A DNA stretch of 64,000 nucleotides from Phycisphaeraceae bacterium (GCA_019636565.1 JAHBXG010000012.1:41552-105551); one strand, 5' to 3'. Shown: positions 1 to 8,402, counted from the first letter of the stretch. The notes: generated from the letters alone by a model not told the origin. Numbers and translations: made by a program.

Positions 1-843
1 GATCAGTTCCTCGGGCCCGTTGCCGACATCGTGCGTTTCCAACCACGCGAAGTTGTGGTGATTTTCGAATATTGCCAGCACACCGGCCTTGAGGTTCTTC
101 GCGACGTGCTTGTGGATCAGGGCGTGATTCGCAGACGCGTAGTGCCCCATCAGATTCATCGCATCCCAATACTCGCGTCCTTCCTGCGAATCGAGATCGA
201 GCCACGCCAGCCGCGAGAGTTCCTTTGGCAGGTCGGGCCGTGCGCCCATCGCCACTTTGGAATAGTGATCGCACACTCCTGCGCCTGTGCCGCGCGAACC
301 GGAATGGCTGAGCAGCGCGAGGTACGTGCCCGGCGCCAGCCCCTCCGCTTGTGCCTCGAGGGTGAAAACGCCGAACTCGACAAAGTGATTTCCGCTGCCG
401 CTGGTTCCCAATTGTGCCGCGGCCTTGTCTTTCAGCCTCCGCGTCACCGGCGAGACCGTCCAATCGCGATCCATCACGTCGTGCTCGCGTCGACGCTTGA
501 ACTCGCCCCCGACGCCGAAATTCGTTTCCTCCTCGATCGCCCGTGTCAGACGCTTGCGCCCTTGCTCGGTCTCCAATTCCTGCAGGCCCACATCCAGCAC
601 GCTCAACTTCACGCGGCAGGCGATATCCACCCCCACCGCGTACGGAATCACCGCGTTCCGCGTCGCCAGCACGCCCCCGATCGGCAACCCGTAGCCAACA
701 TGCGCATCGGGCATCAGCGCCGCCGCGGCAGCTACGGGCAGCGAGCACGCGTTGTGCATCTGCTTGATTGACTCGGATTCAAGATCGGTGCCCCACTGCT
801 TCCAGGCGATGCGGCCGGACGAAGATGGGTGTTCTAAGGGCAT
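1..843 (-). CDS. rtcB: RtcB-type RNA 3'-phosphate/5'-OH ligase, C-terminal part cut by window edge
   Basis: Reading the minus strand from ATG at 843 gives an uninterrupted 281-codon frame to the window edge. It carries the RtcB signature blocks in order: PDAH (residues 45-48), GVDIACR (71-77, metal-binding Asp and Cys), LGTSGSGNHFVEF, HSGSRGTG, and near the edge ENHHNFAW. Known role: GTP- and Mn-dependent ligation of RNA 2',3'-cyclic phosphate (3'-phosphate) ends to 5'-hydroxyl ends in tRNA splicing or RNA repair. The guanylylated histidine and the C-terminus lie outside the window. The gene is divergent from deoC with a spacer of about 120 bp. Family assignment is firm; the cellular substrate is not known. 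Confidence 0.93.
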   Translation of the reverse strand, partial: MPLEHPSSSGRIAWKQWGTDLESESIKQMHNACSLPVAAAAALMPDAHVGYGLPIGGVLATRNAVIPYAVGVDIACRVKLSVLDVGLQELETEQGRKRLTRAIEEETNFGVGGEFKRRREHDVMDRDWTVSPVTRRLKDKAAAQLGTSGSGNHFVEFGVFTLEAQAEGLAPGTYLALLSHSGSRGTGAGVCDHYSKVAMGARPDLPKELSRLAWLDLDSQEGREYWDAMNLMGHYASANHALIHKHVAKNLKAGVLAIFENHHNFAWLETHDVGNGPEELI

Positions 844-962
844 GCTGATCTTTGCCCGGTGAGGGCGGCTCCTTGTGTCCCACCCTTTGTTTGCTTCCGC
901 TGTAAAACACCGCGAACTCCGCCCCTCCGCGTTCTCACTCTCTCCCCGCGTAAACTTCCCCC

Positions 963-2111
963 ATGCAATCCGGCATCAAAGCCGCTGGCCGTGACTTCTC
1001 TCCCTCGCCGAAAGTCGATGCCGTCATGGCCGCGGAACGGGCGGCGAGTTTTACCAAGCGATCCATCAAATCCAAGAGCAAACTCGCCGGTCTCAAACTC
1101 GCCCTCTCGATGCTCGATCTGACCACGCTCGAGGGCAAGGACTCGCCGGAAAAGGTGCGGGCACTTTGCGCGAAGGCCGTCAATCCGGGCGCGGGTCAGA
1201 CGGATTTGCCTGATGGTTTGCCCAGCGTGGCCGCGGTTTGCGTGTATCCGAATCTCGTGAAGCACTGCCGCGATTCGCTGGAATCGATGGGTGCGCTCGG
1301 CCGGGTGAAGATCGCGTCGGTCGCGACCGGCTTCCCCAGCGGCCAGTACCCGCTCGATGTTCGACTGGATGACACCCGCCGCGCGATCCACGACGGCGCG
1401 GATGAGATCGACATGGTGATCAACCGCGGCGCGTTCCTCGCCGGTCGGTATGACGAAGTCGCGGACGAAATCCGAGCCGTGAAGCGGACTTGCCTTCAAG
1501 AGGGCGTCAAGGCGGATCGGCACGACGGCTCTGGAAAAGGCCGCCCGATCTCGCTCAAGGTCATTCTCGAAACCGGGGAACTTGAAACGCTCGACAACGT
1601 TCGTTTCGCGAGCGACCTGGCGATCCGCGCGATGCAGGAAGCCGCGCGCGACTTGGAGCCGGACACGATCTACGCGCCTCTCCACGGTTCTAACGGCGCT
1701 GCCGAACTCAACGGATCTTCCTCCCGGCACCTCGACACCTCGGCATCTCGGCATGTCGCCTCATTCGACTTCATCAAGACGAGCACAGGCAAGGTGACCC
1801 CCGCCGCGACGATGCCGGTGACGCTGGTGATGCTTGAGGCGGTGCGCGACTGGTATCTGGAAACAGGCTTCCTGGTAGGCGTGAAGCCTGCGGGCGGGAT
1901 TCGCACGGCGAAGCAGTCGCTGCATTATTTAGTGATGGTGAAGGAAACGCTTGGCGCGCTCGCGGGCGTGAATGAGCTTCATCCGGGAGGCTGGCTGACG
2001 CCCGAACTCTGGCGGTTTGGAGCGTCGGCGCTTGCCAATGACATTCTGCGGCAGATTTCCTGGCTGCACTCGGGGAAATATCGCGCGAACTACGACGTGA
2101 CGGAGGCGTGA
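963..2111 (+). CDS. deoC: Deoxyribose-phosphate aldolase
   Basis: Class I aldolase cleaving 2-deoxyribose-5-phosphate to acetaldehyde and glyceraldehyde-3-phosphate. Motifs: EIDMVINRGA (catalytic Asp), FDFIKTSTGK with the Schiff-base lysine, and VKPAGGIRT with the second active-site lysine. At 382 aa it is well over the common 220-260 aa size, because of an N-terminal extension of about 50 residues and two internal inserts. One insert (about residues 253-266, SSSRHLDTSASRHVA) is encoded by a short DNA repeat tract. The stop overlaps the next ATG (ATGA), and an aldehyde dehydrogenase follows, fitting disposal of the acetaldehyde product. Confidence 0.93.
   Translation: MQSGIKAAGRDFSPSPKVDAVMAAERAASFTKRSIKSKSKLAGLKLALSMLDLTTLEGKDSPEKVRALCAKAVNPGAGQTDLPDGLPSVAAVCVYPNLVKHCRDSLESMGALGRVKIASVATGFPSGQYPLDVRLDDTRRAIHDGADEIDMVINRGAFLAGRYDEVADEIRAVKRTCLQEGVKADRHDGSGKGRPISLKVILETGELETLDNVRFASDLAIRAMQEAARDLEPDTIYAPLHGSNGAAELNGSSSRHLDTSASRHVASFDFIKTSTGKVTPAATMPVTLVMLEAVRDWYLETGFLVGVKPAGGIRTAKQSLHYLVMVKETLGALAGVNELHPGGWLTPELWRFGASALANDILRQISWLHSGKYRANYDVTEA
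1721..1760 (+). repeat. Degenerate 8-9 bp tandem repeat inside deoC
   Basis: About five imperfect units of the type cctcggca(t) lie head to tail within the deoC frame. They are translated as a Ser/Arg/His/Thr-rich loop just before the catalytic FIKTSTG block. The tract keeps the frame open. Confidence 0.6.
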
Positions 2112-2875
2112 TGCATTGGCGTGGTCTCGCCATTCACTTGTTGATTGGTGTCCTTGCGACGATTGTGGCTGCATGGGTGTGTGTATTGACAGACCCTTTA
2201 AAGCTGAGCCCACCACCGCCGCCGTCGCCTGGTCGACAGTTCACACTGCCCGAAGTCCGAATTCGCGAGCCGAAGACTGATGGTCAATTAGTGAAGCGGA
2301 TGAGTTGGATGAATCCCGGACCTGATGCCAGTCTTGCGGCAGAAGAGATATCTGCGGGCGGCAGTACAAGGCTGCACTCGCAGACCTTCGATTTTTCGAT
2401 TGCGGGTGACGCATTTGGCGTAACGGTGAATGTTGACAACGTCGATTTGGGGTGGCCACTTCGGGGCATGCAGTATTCCGAGATATTTGGCGGGCGGGTA
2501 TTGATTGTCACCGGTGAAGACGATCCGGAAGTCATTCAAAAGCTGCTCCCAATACAAAAAGCGGGAGCTTTGCGCCGTCCGTTGTCAATTCATTCCGATT
2601 TGTTCAAATTAATTGATCGTGGCGCGGATCAGTCGTTTCCGCTCATGCCGATCTTTTTTCCGTTTCTGGGAAACACGCTGATCTTTGCAGCCACTTCTGT
2701 TGTCCTTACCGCGGCGGTCGTACGCGCAAAATGGTTCGCGAACTGGTTCGCCGGTACTCGACACGGTGTTTGCTGTGGTTGCGGATACGACGCTCGAGGT
2801 CTTCACGCGTGCCCCGAATGTTCACGGCCTGCACGACAATCTGCAGCGGCCCAACCTGCGACTTCAGTATCATGA
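2108..2875 (+). CDS. Membrane protein with C-terminal zinc ribbon, function unknown
   Basis: 255 aa. A hydrophobic segment near residues 10-27 looks like a membrane anchor or signal anchor. A second one (about residues 180-203, FFPFLGNTLIFAATSVVLTA) precedes a cytoplasmic-looking tail with the pattern CCGCGYD.RGL..CPEC. Such a CxxC...CxxC ribbon, often with 'CGYD', recurs at the C-terminus of many planctomycete membrane proteins of unknown role. The start overlaps the deoC stop by 4 bp, so it is translationally coupled. The coding sequence looks richer in A and T than its neighbours. It may be a lineage-specific passenger in the deoC-aldehyde dehydrogenase operon. I do not recognise a family. 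Confidence 0.75.
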   Translation: MMHWRGLAIHLLIGVLATIVAAWVCVLTDPLKLSPPPPPSPGRQFTLPEVRIREPKTDGQLVKRMSWMNPGPDASLAAEEISAGGSTRLHSQTFDFSIAGDAFGVTVNVDNVDLGWPLRGMQYSEIFGGRVLIVTGEDDPEVIQKLLPIQKAGALRRPLSIHSDLFKLIDRGADQSFPLMPIFFPFLGNTLIFAATSVVLTAAVVRAKWFANWFAGTRHGVCCGCGYDARGLHACPECSRPARQSAAAQPATSVS

Positions 2876-2898
2876 CGAGGTCGAACGAGGAGTTTTCT

Positions 2899-4530
2899 AT
2901 GGCCAGTTCTGAAGGAACTAACGGGCACGCTGCGGCAACGGCAAATGCCAAATCCGATTCAAATCGCATCTCTAAACTCCCCGCATCGCAGACGCCTGGC
3001 TGGGAATACTCCCCCGCCCCCGAAACCGGCAAAGTCACCATCAAGCCGTCCTACGGCCTCTTCATCGACGGCAAGTTCGCCGAGCCAAAGGGTGCAAAGC
3101 GCTTCGCCACCATCAACCCAAGCACCGAAGCGACGCTGAGCGAAGTCGTTCAGGCCTCGCCCGCGGATGTCAATCGCGCGGTTGTCGCGGCACGCGCGGC
3201 GCTTCCCAAATGGGCTGGACTCCCCGCTTCTGAACGCGCCAAGTTCATCTTCCGCATCGCGCGGAGAATCCAGGAACGCGGCCGCGAACTCGCCATCATC
3301 GAAACGCTCGACAGCGGCAAGCCCATCAAGGAATCTCGCGATGTCGATATCCCGCTCGTCGCGGCACACTTCTTCTACAACGCCGGCTGGGCCGACAAGC
3401 TCGGCTTTGTGTTCCAGGGTGCAACGAGCGGCGCGAAATCGTCGGGCAAGAAAAGCGGGCTTCCCGAACTCGCCCCCGGCGTCCGCCCCGTCGGCGTCTG
3501 CGGCCAGGTGATCCCGTGGAACTTCCCGCTGCTGATGGCCGCGTGGAAGATCGCGCCGGCGCTCGCCTGCGGCAACACCGTCGTCCTCAAGCCCGCCGAG
3601 ACCACGCCGCTGACGGCGCTCGTGCTCGCCGAGATCTTCGAAGAATGCGAACTGCCCCCGGGCGTCGTCAACATCGTCACCGGCGACGGCGTCACCGGCC
3701 GCGCGATCGTCGAGCATCCGGATGTCGACAAGATCGCCTTCACCGGCAGCACCGAGGTCGGCAAAATCATCGCCAAGAGCGTCGCCAGCCCGCGACCGGA
3801 TGGCAAGTTCAAGCGGCTCACGCTTGAACTCGGCGGCAAGTCGCCCCACATCATCTTCGAGGATGCCGCGATCGATCAGGCGGTGGAAGGCATCATCAGC
3901 GGCATCTACTTCAACCAAGGCGAAGTCTGCTGCGCCGGCTCGCGGCTGTTCGTGCAGGAGTCGATTCTCGACACGGTCGTCAAGAAACTCGAGATCCGCC
4001 TCGCCAGCCTGCGCACCGGCGACCCGATGGACAAGAACACCGACGTCGGCGCCGTCAACAGCAAGGAGCAGCTTTCTCGCATCGAGCATTACCTGAAACT
4101 CGGCCAAACCGAGGGCGCGGAACTCCGGATGCCCGGCTACAGCGGCGAGGTTTCTCCGGACAACACCGGCAGCCGCCACGGCCTCCCGAGCAAGGGCTTC
4201 TGGTGCCGCCCGTGCTTCTTCACCGGTGTGCAGCCGAGCCACACGATCGCACGAGAAGAGATCTTCGGACCGGTGTTGAGCGTGCTTTCGTTCCGCACGC
4301 CGGAAGAAGCGGTCAGCCGCGCGAACAACACGCCCTACGGACTCGCGGCAGGAATCTGGACGGAGAAAGGGAGCAAGATGCTCTCGATCGCCAAACAGAT
4401 CAAAAGCGGCGTGGTCTGGTGCAACACGTACAACAAGTTTGATCCGGCAAGCCCCTTCGGCGGATTCAAGGAATCCGGCTTCGGCCGCGAGGGCGGCGTG
4501 CAGGGGTTGAAGGCGTACGTGGAAGTGTGA
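2899..4530 (+). CDS. NAD(P)-dependent aldehyde dehydrogenase
   Basis: 543 aa. Classical ALDH blocks are visible: IPWNFPLLMAAWKIAPAL, LKPAE, FTGSTEVGK (nucleotide binding), LELGGKSPHI (general-base Glu) and NQGEVCCAGSR (catalytic Cys), then EEIFGPVLSV and PFGGFKESGFGRE. A leader of about 50 residues rich in Ala and Ser precedes the domain, and a Lys/Ser-rich insert (GAKSSGKKSG) sits before the nucleotide-binding motif. The start at 2899 is chosen because GAGGAG lies 6 bp upstream; the frame is open further upstream. Placement downstream of deoC suggests oxidation of acetaldehyde to acetate, but the substrate is inferred only from context. Confidence 0.9.
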   Translation: MASSEGTNGHAAATANAKSDSNRISKLPASQTPGWEYSPAPETGKVTIKPSYGLFIDGKFAEPKGAKRFATINPSTEATLSEVVQASPADVNRAVVAARAALPKWAGLPASERAKFIFRIARRIQERGRELAIIETLDSGKPIKESRDVDIPLVAAHFFYNAGWADKLGFVFQGATSGAKSSGKKSGLPELAPGVRPVGVCGQVIPWNFPLLMAAWKIAPALACGNTVVLKPAETTPLTALVLAEIFEECELPPGVVNIVTGDGVTGRAIVEHPDVDKIAFTGSTEVGKIIAKSVASPRPDGKFKRLTLELGGKSPHIIFEDAAIDQAVEGIISGIYFNQGEVCCAGSRLFVQESILDTVVKKLEIRLASLRTGDPMDKNTDVGAVNSKEQLSRIEHYLKLGQTEGAELRMPGYSGEVSPDNTGSRHGLPSKGFWCRPCFFTGVQPSHTIAREEIFGPVLSVLSFRTPEEAVSRANNTPYGLAAGIWTEKGSKMLSIAKQIKSGVVWCNTYNKFDPASPFGGFKESGFGREGGVQGLKAYVEV

Positions 4531-4542
4531 TTCAGATTTCCC

Positions 4543-5142
4543 ATGGGTGTGCATGATCCGACCACTCTCCCGGCGAACCTTCCGATTCCGCAAGACGACG
4601 GCGCCGCGGCACATTTGACCGACAGCCGCTTGCCGTCGATCACGCTGTTCACATCCCGGGGCACTCCGCGCAATCTCTCCGAAATGACTGGGAAAGCCGT
4701 TCTTTTCTTCTACCCGCGAAGCGGCGTCCCCGGTCGCCCGCCGCCGGATGGCTGGGATCTCGTCCCCAGCGCCCGCGGCTGCACGCCCCACTCCTGCGCG
4801 TATCGCGATCTCGCTTCGGAGTTCGCCGCGCTCGGCGTTTCCATCTACGGCATCAGCACGCAGACGCCGGACTATCAACGCGAGTTCGCGGAACGCAATC
4901 ACTTGGGCTTTGAACTTCTCAGCGACTCCGACCTCTTGCTCACGCGCGCGATGAATCTGCCCACGATGGAGATGCCTCCGATCGTCGATGGCCTGCCTCC
5001 CGGCGGCCCGAGCACACTCATCAAGAGAATGAGTTGGTTCTGCGACGGCGGCAGCATACGCAAGGTCTGGTATCCGGTCTTCCCGCCGGATCAGAACGCG
5101 GCCACCGTCTTGGCATGGCTACGGGCGTCCGGCGCGACATGA
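4543..5142 (+). CDS. Peroxiredoxin, PrxQ/BCP-like
   Basis: 199 aa thioredoxin-fold protein of the AhpC/TSA superfamily. The block ARGCTPHSCAYRDL matches the PrxQ pattern GCTxxxC, in which the first Cys is peroxidatic and the second resolving; FFYPRSGVPG precedes it. A GWDLVP segment between strand and helix marks a variant seen in some bacterial PrxQ-like proteins. Expected role: thiol-dependent reduction of peroxides. It starts 12 bp after the aldehyde dehydrogenase and probably shares its transcript. It converges on atpH with only 33 bp between stops. Confidence 0.82.
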   Translation: MGVHDPTTLPANLPIPQDDGAAAHLTDSRLPSITLFTSRGTPRNLSEMTGKAVLFFYPRSGVPGRPPPDGWDLVPSARGCTPHSCAYRDLASEFAALGVSIYGISTQTPDYQREFAERNHLGFELLSDSDLLLTRAMNLPTMEMPPIVDGLPPGGPSTLIKRMSWFCDGGSIRKVWYPVFPPDQNAATVLAWLRASGAT

Positions 5143-5175
5143 CGCGTGGGCGCGTCGAACCATCACGCCCGTCAC

Positions 5176-5784
5176 TCAACCTTCGACGATCCGATCAATC
5201 TTGCCCCGCACCGTCGCATCGCCGTGGGTGTTCAGCTGATCCTTGATTTTCCTCAGGCTCGTCTGCACGCTCGCGTCGATCAACTGATCGCCGATGCGGA
5301 ACTTCACGCCCCCGATCATCGCCGGTTCGGTATACGCGTGCACCACGACTTCCTTGCCGAGCGCCGAGCCCAGCCGCGACTTCACGCCACCGAGCTGGCC
5401 CTGGTCGATCGGTGTCGCCGTGATCACGTCAACCTCGACACGCCCGAACTGCTGCTGCACGACCTGGTCGTATGCCGCGGCGATCGGAACGATGTGCCCC
5501 AAACGCTCCTTGCGGTTGACGACAAGCAGGAACCGCAGAAGCAACTCATCGATGCGCCCGCCCAGAATCTTCTTGAGGACTTCTTCACGCTCCGCTGTCG
5601 GGATTACGCGCGACGCGAGAAACTCGTTGAGCGACTTATCCGTGCGGGTCATCTCGAGCAGGTCTTCGAACTGCCCCTGCACGGCCTCCACGCGCTCGCG
5701 GCCTCCCACGGCATTCGCCTCGGCGTACAGGCTCTTGGCGTAGATGTTTGCGAGTGCATCGGGCTTGGCTTGGGTCAGTGGCAT
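5176..5784 (-). CDS. atpH: ATP synthase F1 subunit delta
   Basis: 202 aa. The N-terminal helical domain (AKSLYAEANAVG..., ...LLRFLLVVNRKERLGHI) and the C-terminal segment (EPAMIGGVKFRIGDQLIDASV) are diagnostic of the delta/OSCP family, which links F1 to the peripheral stalk. It is the last gene of the atpZ-I-B-E-F-H run. No atpA, atpG, atpD or atpC follows; the next gene is a convergent peroxiredoxin. The spacer to atpF is largely a heptamer repeat tract. Confidence 0.93.
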   Translation of the reverse strand: MPLTQAKPDALANIYAKSLYAEANAVGGRERVEAVQGQFEDLLEMTRTDKSLNEFLASRVIPTAEREEVLKKILGGRIDELLLRFLLVVNRKERLGHIVPIAAAYDQVVQQQFGRVEVDVITATPIDQGQLGGVKSRLGSALGKEVVVHAYTEPAMIGGVKFRIGDQLIDASVQTSLRKIKDQLNTHGDATVRGKIDRIVEG

Positions 5785-5791
5785 GGCGGTC

Positions 5792-5840
5792 CAGTCTTCA
5801 GTGGTCAGCGGTCAGTTTTCAGCGATCAGAGAACGGAGTT
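5792..5840. repeat. Seven degenerate heptamers (CAGNNNT type) between atpF and atpH
   Basis: Read on the plus strand the tract is cagtctt, cagtggt, cagcggt, cagtttt, cagcgat, cagagaa, cggagtt: seven 7-bp units, almost all beginning CAG. It fills most of the 72-bp atpF-atpH spacer. A related shorter tract lies after rpsR at 30721-30748. Confidence 0.7.
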
Positions 5841-5856
5841 TCAGAAGCGGGCCGGT

Positions 5857-6459
5857 TCAGTTCCGCAGTCCCTGCAATTGGCCGAGCGACTCTTCCACCA
5901 AGCGCTGCTGATCCTGCGGGTTGATCTCGCGCTTCAGGATCTTGCCCGCGACCATCGTCGCCAGATTGGTCGCGTCGGAGTACAGCTCGGCAACCGCCGC
6001 CTGCTTGGCCTGCTGGATTTCCTTCACCGCACGCTCGCGCATGGCGGAGAGCTCGATCTCCGACTTTGCTCGCAGTTCCGCCGCCAACTGGCTTTGCTGG
6101 GCCTTGGTCTGCTCGATGAGCTTCGCGGCTTCGGTGCGGGCCTGGGCCAGGTTCGCCTCGTACTGAGCGAGCGCGTCCTTGGCCTGCTTGCGGGCATTCT
6201 CGGCCGCCTCGATCTCGGCCTTGATCTTGTCCGCACGTTCGTCCAGCCCTGCGGTGATCGCGGGCCAGACCTTGACGGCGAGGATCGCGAAGACCAGAGC
6301 AAAGACCACAAGCGCCGTAATGGCGGTGGCGACGCCCTGCTTGGTGGTTGCAATCGGGCCCTGAACATCACCGCCGTGCTCGCCTTCGACCGCCATCGCC
6401 ACCATCGGGGCGAGCGTCGTGAAAGCAAGGAACATGCCGGTTCGAAGTCGCGTCAGCAT
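5857..6459 (-). CDS. atpF: ATP synthase Fo subunit b
   Basis: 200 aa. A membrane segment (AITALVVFALVFAILAVKVWPAI) is followed by a long charged helix ending in KILKREINPQDQQRLVEESL, typical of the peripheral stalk b subunit. A hydrophobic N-terminus (MLTRLRTGMFLAFTTLAPMVAMA) ahead of the anchor looks like an extra signal peptide. The start at 6459 is preferred because GGAG lies 8 bp upstream and the longer frame would run into atpE. Coiled-coil heptads are visible from the KIKAEIEAAENARKQA region onward. Confidence 0.92.
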   Translation of the reverse strand: MLTRLRTGMFLAFTTLAPMVAMAVEGEHGGDVQGPIATTKQGVATAITALVVFALVFAILAVKVWPAITAGLDERADKIKAEIEAAENARKQAKDALAQYEANLAQARTEAAKLIEQTKAQQSQLAAELRAKSEIELSAMRERAVKEIQQAKQAAVAELYSDATNLATMVAGKILKREINPQDQQRLVEESLGQLQGLRN

Positions 6460-6535
6460 CGGAAAAACTCCAGTCAAAGAACGGTCGGTCGAACAAAGCC
6501 GTCCGAAGCCTGGTGAGGCGCCGAACGGTTGAGAA

Positions 6536-6841
6536 TTACTTGGCAGCGAAGCCCGCGAACACTGCGAACAGGGTCGCACCTTCGATCAGAGCCGCGGCCA
6601 GAATCATGTTGATCTGGATCTTGCCGGCAGCCTCGGGCTGACGGGCGATCGCCTCGACCGCGCCCTTGCCGACGAGGCCGATGCCGATGCCGCCGCCGAC
6701 CAGCGCCATGCCGCCGCCGAGAACGGCGAGACCCTTGCCGATGCTCGATCCGTCGGCCTCGGCCGCGGAAGCGATCGCCGGAAGCGCCATCATCGCGCCC
6801 ATTGCCAACATCGTCGTCTTCGTGAACAGTTTGCTCATCAT
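6536..6841 (-). CDS. atpE: ATP synthase Fo subunit c
   Basis: 101 aa with two transmembrane helices after a cleavable-looking N-terminal signal (ending ASAAEADGS). The first helix has the glycine-rich packing motif GGGIGIGLVG. The loop ARQPEAAGKIQ contacts F1. The second helix has the ion-carrying Glu in AALIEGATLF; Glu followed by Gly instead of Ser or Thr favours protons over sodium. Two adjacent ATGs are possible starts; AAAGG upstream suits the first. Confidence 0.95.
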   Translation of the reverse strand: MMSKLFTKTTMLAMGAMMALPAIASAAEADGSSIGKGLAVLGGGMALVGGGIGIGLVGKGAVEAIARQPEAAGKIQINMILAAALIEGATLFAVFAGFAAK

Positions 6842-6910
6842 CTCAAGAACCTTTCCAAAGTGCCCGGGTTACATCGCCCCGCCCGCAGGGGGAGAGGCTG
6901 TGGCTCGTCT

Positions 6911-7843
6911 TCACGCGTGGGCGTGCTCGTGGCCGGTGGCATGGTCATGCCCGTGCTCATGCTCATGCTCGTCGTGGTGATCCATGATGGAAATGAATAT
7001 CGCTGTCAGGAACATGAAAACAAAGGCCTGGAGGAACGCGACGAAAAGCTCCAGGAACATCAGCATCGTCGCGGCGACAACGCTGACAACCGTGATCGCC
7101 GAGTTCGTGCCGAATCCGCCTCCATCGAGAGCGCTCGAGATTGCGCCGCCCGCGAAGGACAGGAGCGTCGCGATCAGCACGTGGCCCGCTGTCATGTTCG
7201 CAAACAAACGAAGCGCCAGCGCGAAGGGCTTGATGATGAACTGGCCCGCCGCCTCGATGACGAGCAGCAGCAGCGCGATCGGGAGCATGGTCCAAGGCAA
7301 TCCGCCCATCATGTGCTTGACGAAGCCGACCGGACCGAGCCGCATGATTGCCGCGATGTTGAAGACGAGTGCCGCGATGATCGCGAGCGTGCCCGTGACC
7401 CAGATGTTCTGGGTCGCCGTGCCGCCGATCCAGTCGGCATGAATACCAAAGACGTGGAAGACGTCGCGTACGGGGGTCAGACCGATGAGGTTGTTCACCA
7501 GGATGAAGAAAAACACGGTCCAAAGGAACGGCATCAACCGATCGGTGCGATCGCCGAGCAACGGACGCGCCACTTCATCCCGCAGGTACTGGCAGATCAC
7601 TTCGATCAATTGAGCGAAGCGGCTCCGCGTCACGTACGCCTCTGCGCCCTGGTTGGGTGCGCCGGTCTTGATCTTGCTCGCCGCCCACGTACCCACGATC
7701 ACAAGGATCAGGCCCGAAAGCAGCAGCGCGCCCTGATTGCCCGACCAGAGCCAGTAACCATCAGCACTCCGCCATGCCGCGGCATTTACGACGTGCTCGA
7801 GCGGATCGGCGGACGCCAGAATATTCATTGCAAAAGCGCTCAT
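6911..7843 (-). CDS. atpB: ATP synthase Fo subunit a
   Basis: 310 aa, multi-spanning. The essential arginine lies in FALALRLFANMTAGH, and a second conserved helix (FLELFVAFLQAFVFMFLTAIF) follows. It forms the proton half-channels against the c-ring. The final 23 or so residues after the last helix are a His/Asp/Glu-rich tail (DHHDEHEHEHGHDHATG...), absent from the textbook E. coli protein. Its ATG overlaps the atpI stop by 4 bp. Confidence 0.95.
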   Translation of the reverse strand: MSAFAMNILASADPLEHVVNAAAWRSADGYWLWSGNQGALLLSGLILVIVGTWAASKIKTGAPNQGAEAYVTRSRFAQLIEVICQYLRDEVARPLLGDRTDRLMPFLWTVFFFILVNNLIGLTPVRDVFHVFGIHADWIGGTATQNIWVTGTLAIIAALVFNIAAIMRLGPVGFVKHMMGGLPWTMLPIALLLLVIEAAGQFIIKPFALALRLFANMTAGHVLIATLLSFAGGAISSALDGGGFGTNSAITVVSVVAATMLMFLELFVAFLQAFVFMFLTAIFISIMDHHDEHEHEHGHDHATGHEHAHA

Positions 7844-8307
7844 GCGGCCTTCCGTTGACTGTCATCCGCGCCGGAAGTCGCAGGCCGATGCTCGCGCTCC
7901 ATGGCGGAAAGAATCCTGATCGATGTCCAAACCTCAACAACCATCAGCAGCAGAGCCGCCGACCCGACGCCCAGGAACAACGGCCGGGTCATCAGTTCCG
8001 GCATCGTCTCCCGCGCGAAATAGCACACACCAAGCGCCAGCATCATCCGGGCTGCGCCCGCGAACATCACCGCCACACCGAAACTCTCGCGTCCGAATTT
8101 CATCACCACCGGTCCAAGCGTCGCCAGGCTTCCGATCGCGATTGCCAGCAGTGCCACGCCGATCGTCTTCGAATCGCCGCCGAGAAGCGCCGCGATGCCA
8201 AACGCCGCCCCGAACGCCCCCAGAGTCGCCAAGAGCATGACAGAGCCCAACTTCGCGCGTGCCGCGCGGGTCTGATCTGGGCTGATTTTGCTGGCCGCGT
8301 GGTTCAA
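7840..8307 (-). CDS. atpI: AtpI-like ATP synthase accessory membrane protein
   Basis: 155 aa with four predicted membrane helices and a short charged tail. Its place between atpZ and atpB is the usual one for AtpI ('subunit I'), a helper in c-ring assembly or Mg uptake. Sequence similarity within the AtpI family is generally weak, so the call leans on topology and position. The longest frame starts with TTG at 8307 and lacks a convincing ribosome site; ATG at 8238, just before LLATLGAFG, is an alternative. Confidence 0.75.
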   Translation of the reverse strand: MNHAASKISPDQTRAARAKLGSVMLLATLGAFGAAFGIAALLGGDSKTIGVALLAIAIGSLATLGPVVMKFGRESFGVAVMFAGAARMMLALGVCYFARETMPELMTRPLFLGVGSAALLLMVVEVWTSIRILSAMEREHRPATSGADDSQRKAA

Positions 8308-8402
8308 AAAAAGGGTCCGAATAAGAAGCGAAAAGTGGGGCGGAAGGATAGCCCCGCCGGGCCCTTCCGACGAGCCATTCAGACGCCCAAATTAGCGATC
8401 GA

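Noticed and set aside
2959..4902. Long minus-strand open frame opposite the aldehyde dehydrogenase gene
   Set aside because: It is the antisense shadow of a well-identified ALDH and lacks family motifs; GC-rich third positions keep such frames open.
5143..5175. Bidirectional terminator between the peroxiredoxin gene and atpH
   Set aside because: Only a 5-bp GGGCG/CGCCC pairing and no T-runs are visible.
5146..6516. Long plus-strand frame across atpH and atpF
   Set aside because: Its translation is a shadow of the ATP synthase genes and contains the heptamer repeat translated as VFSGQRSVFSDQ-like text.
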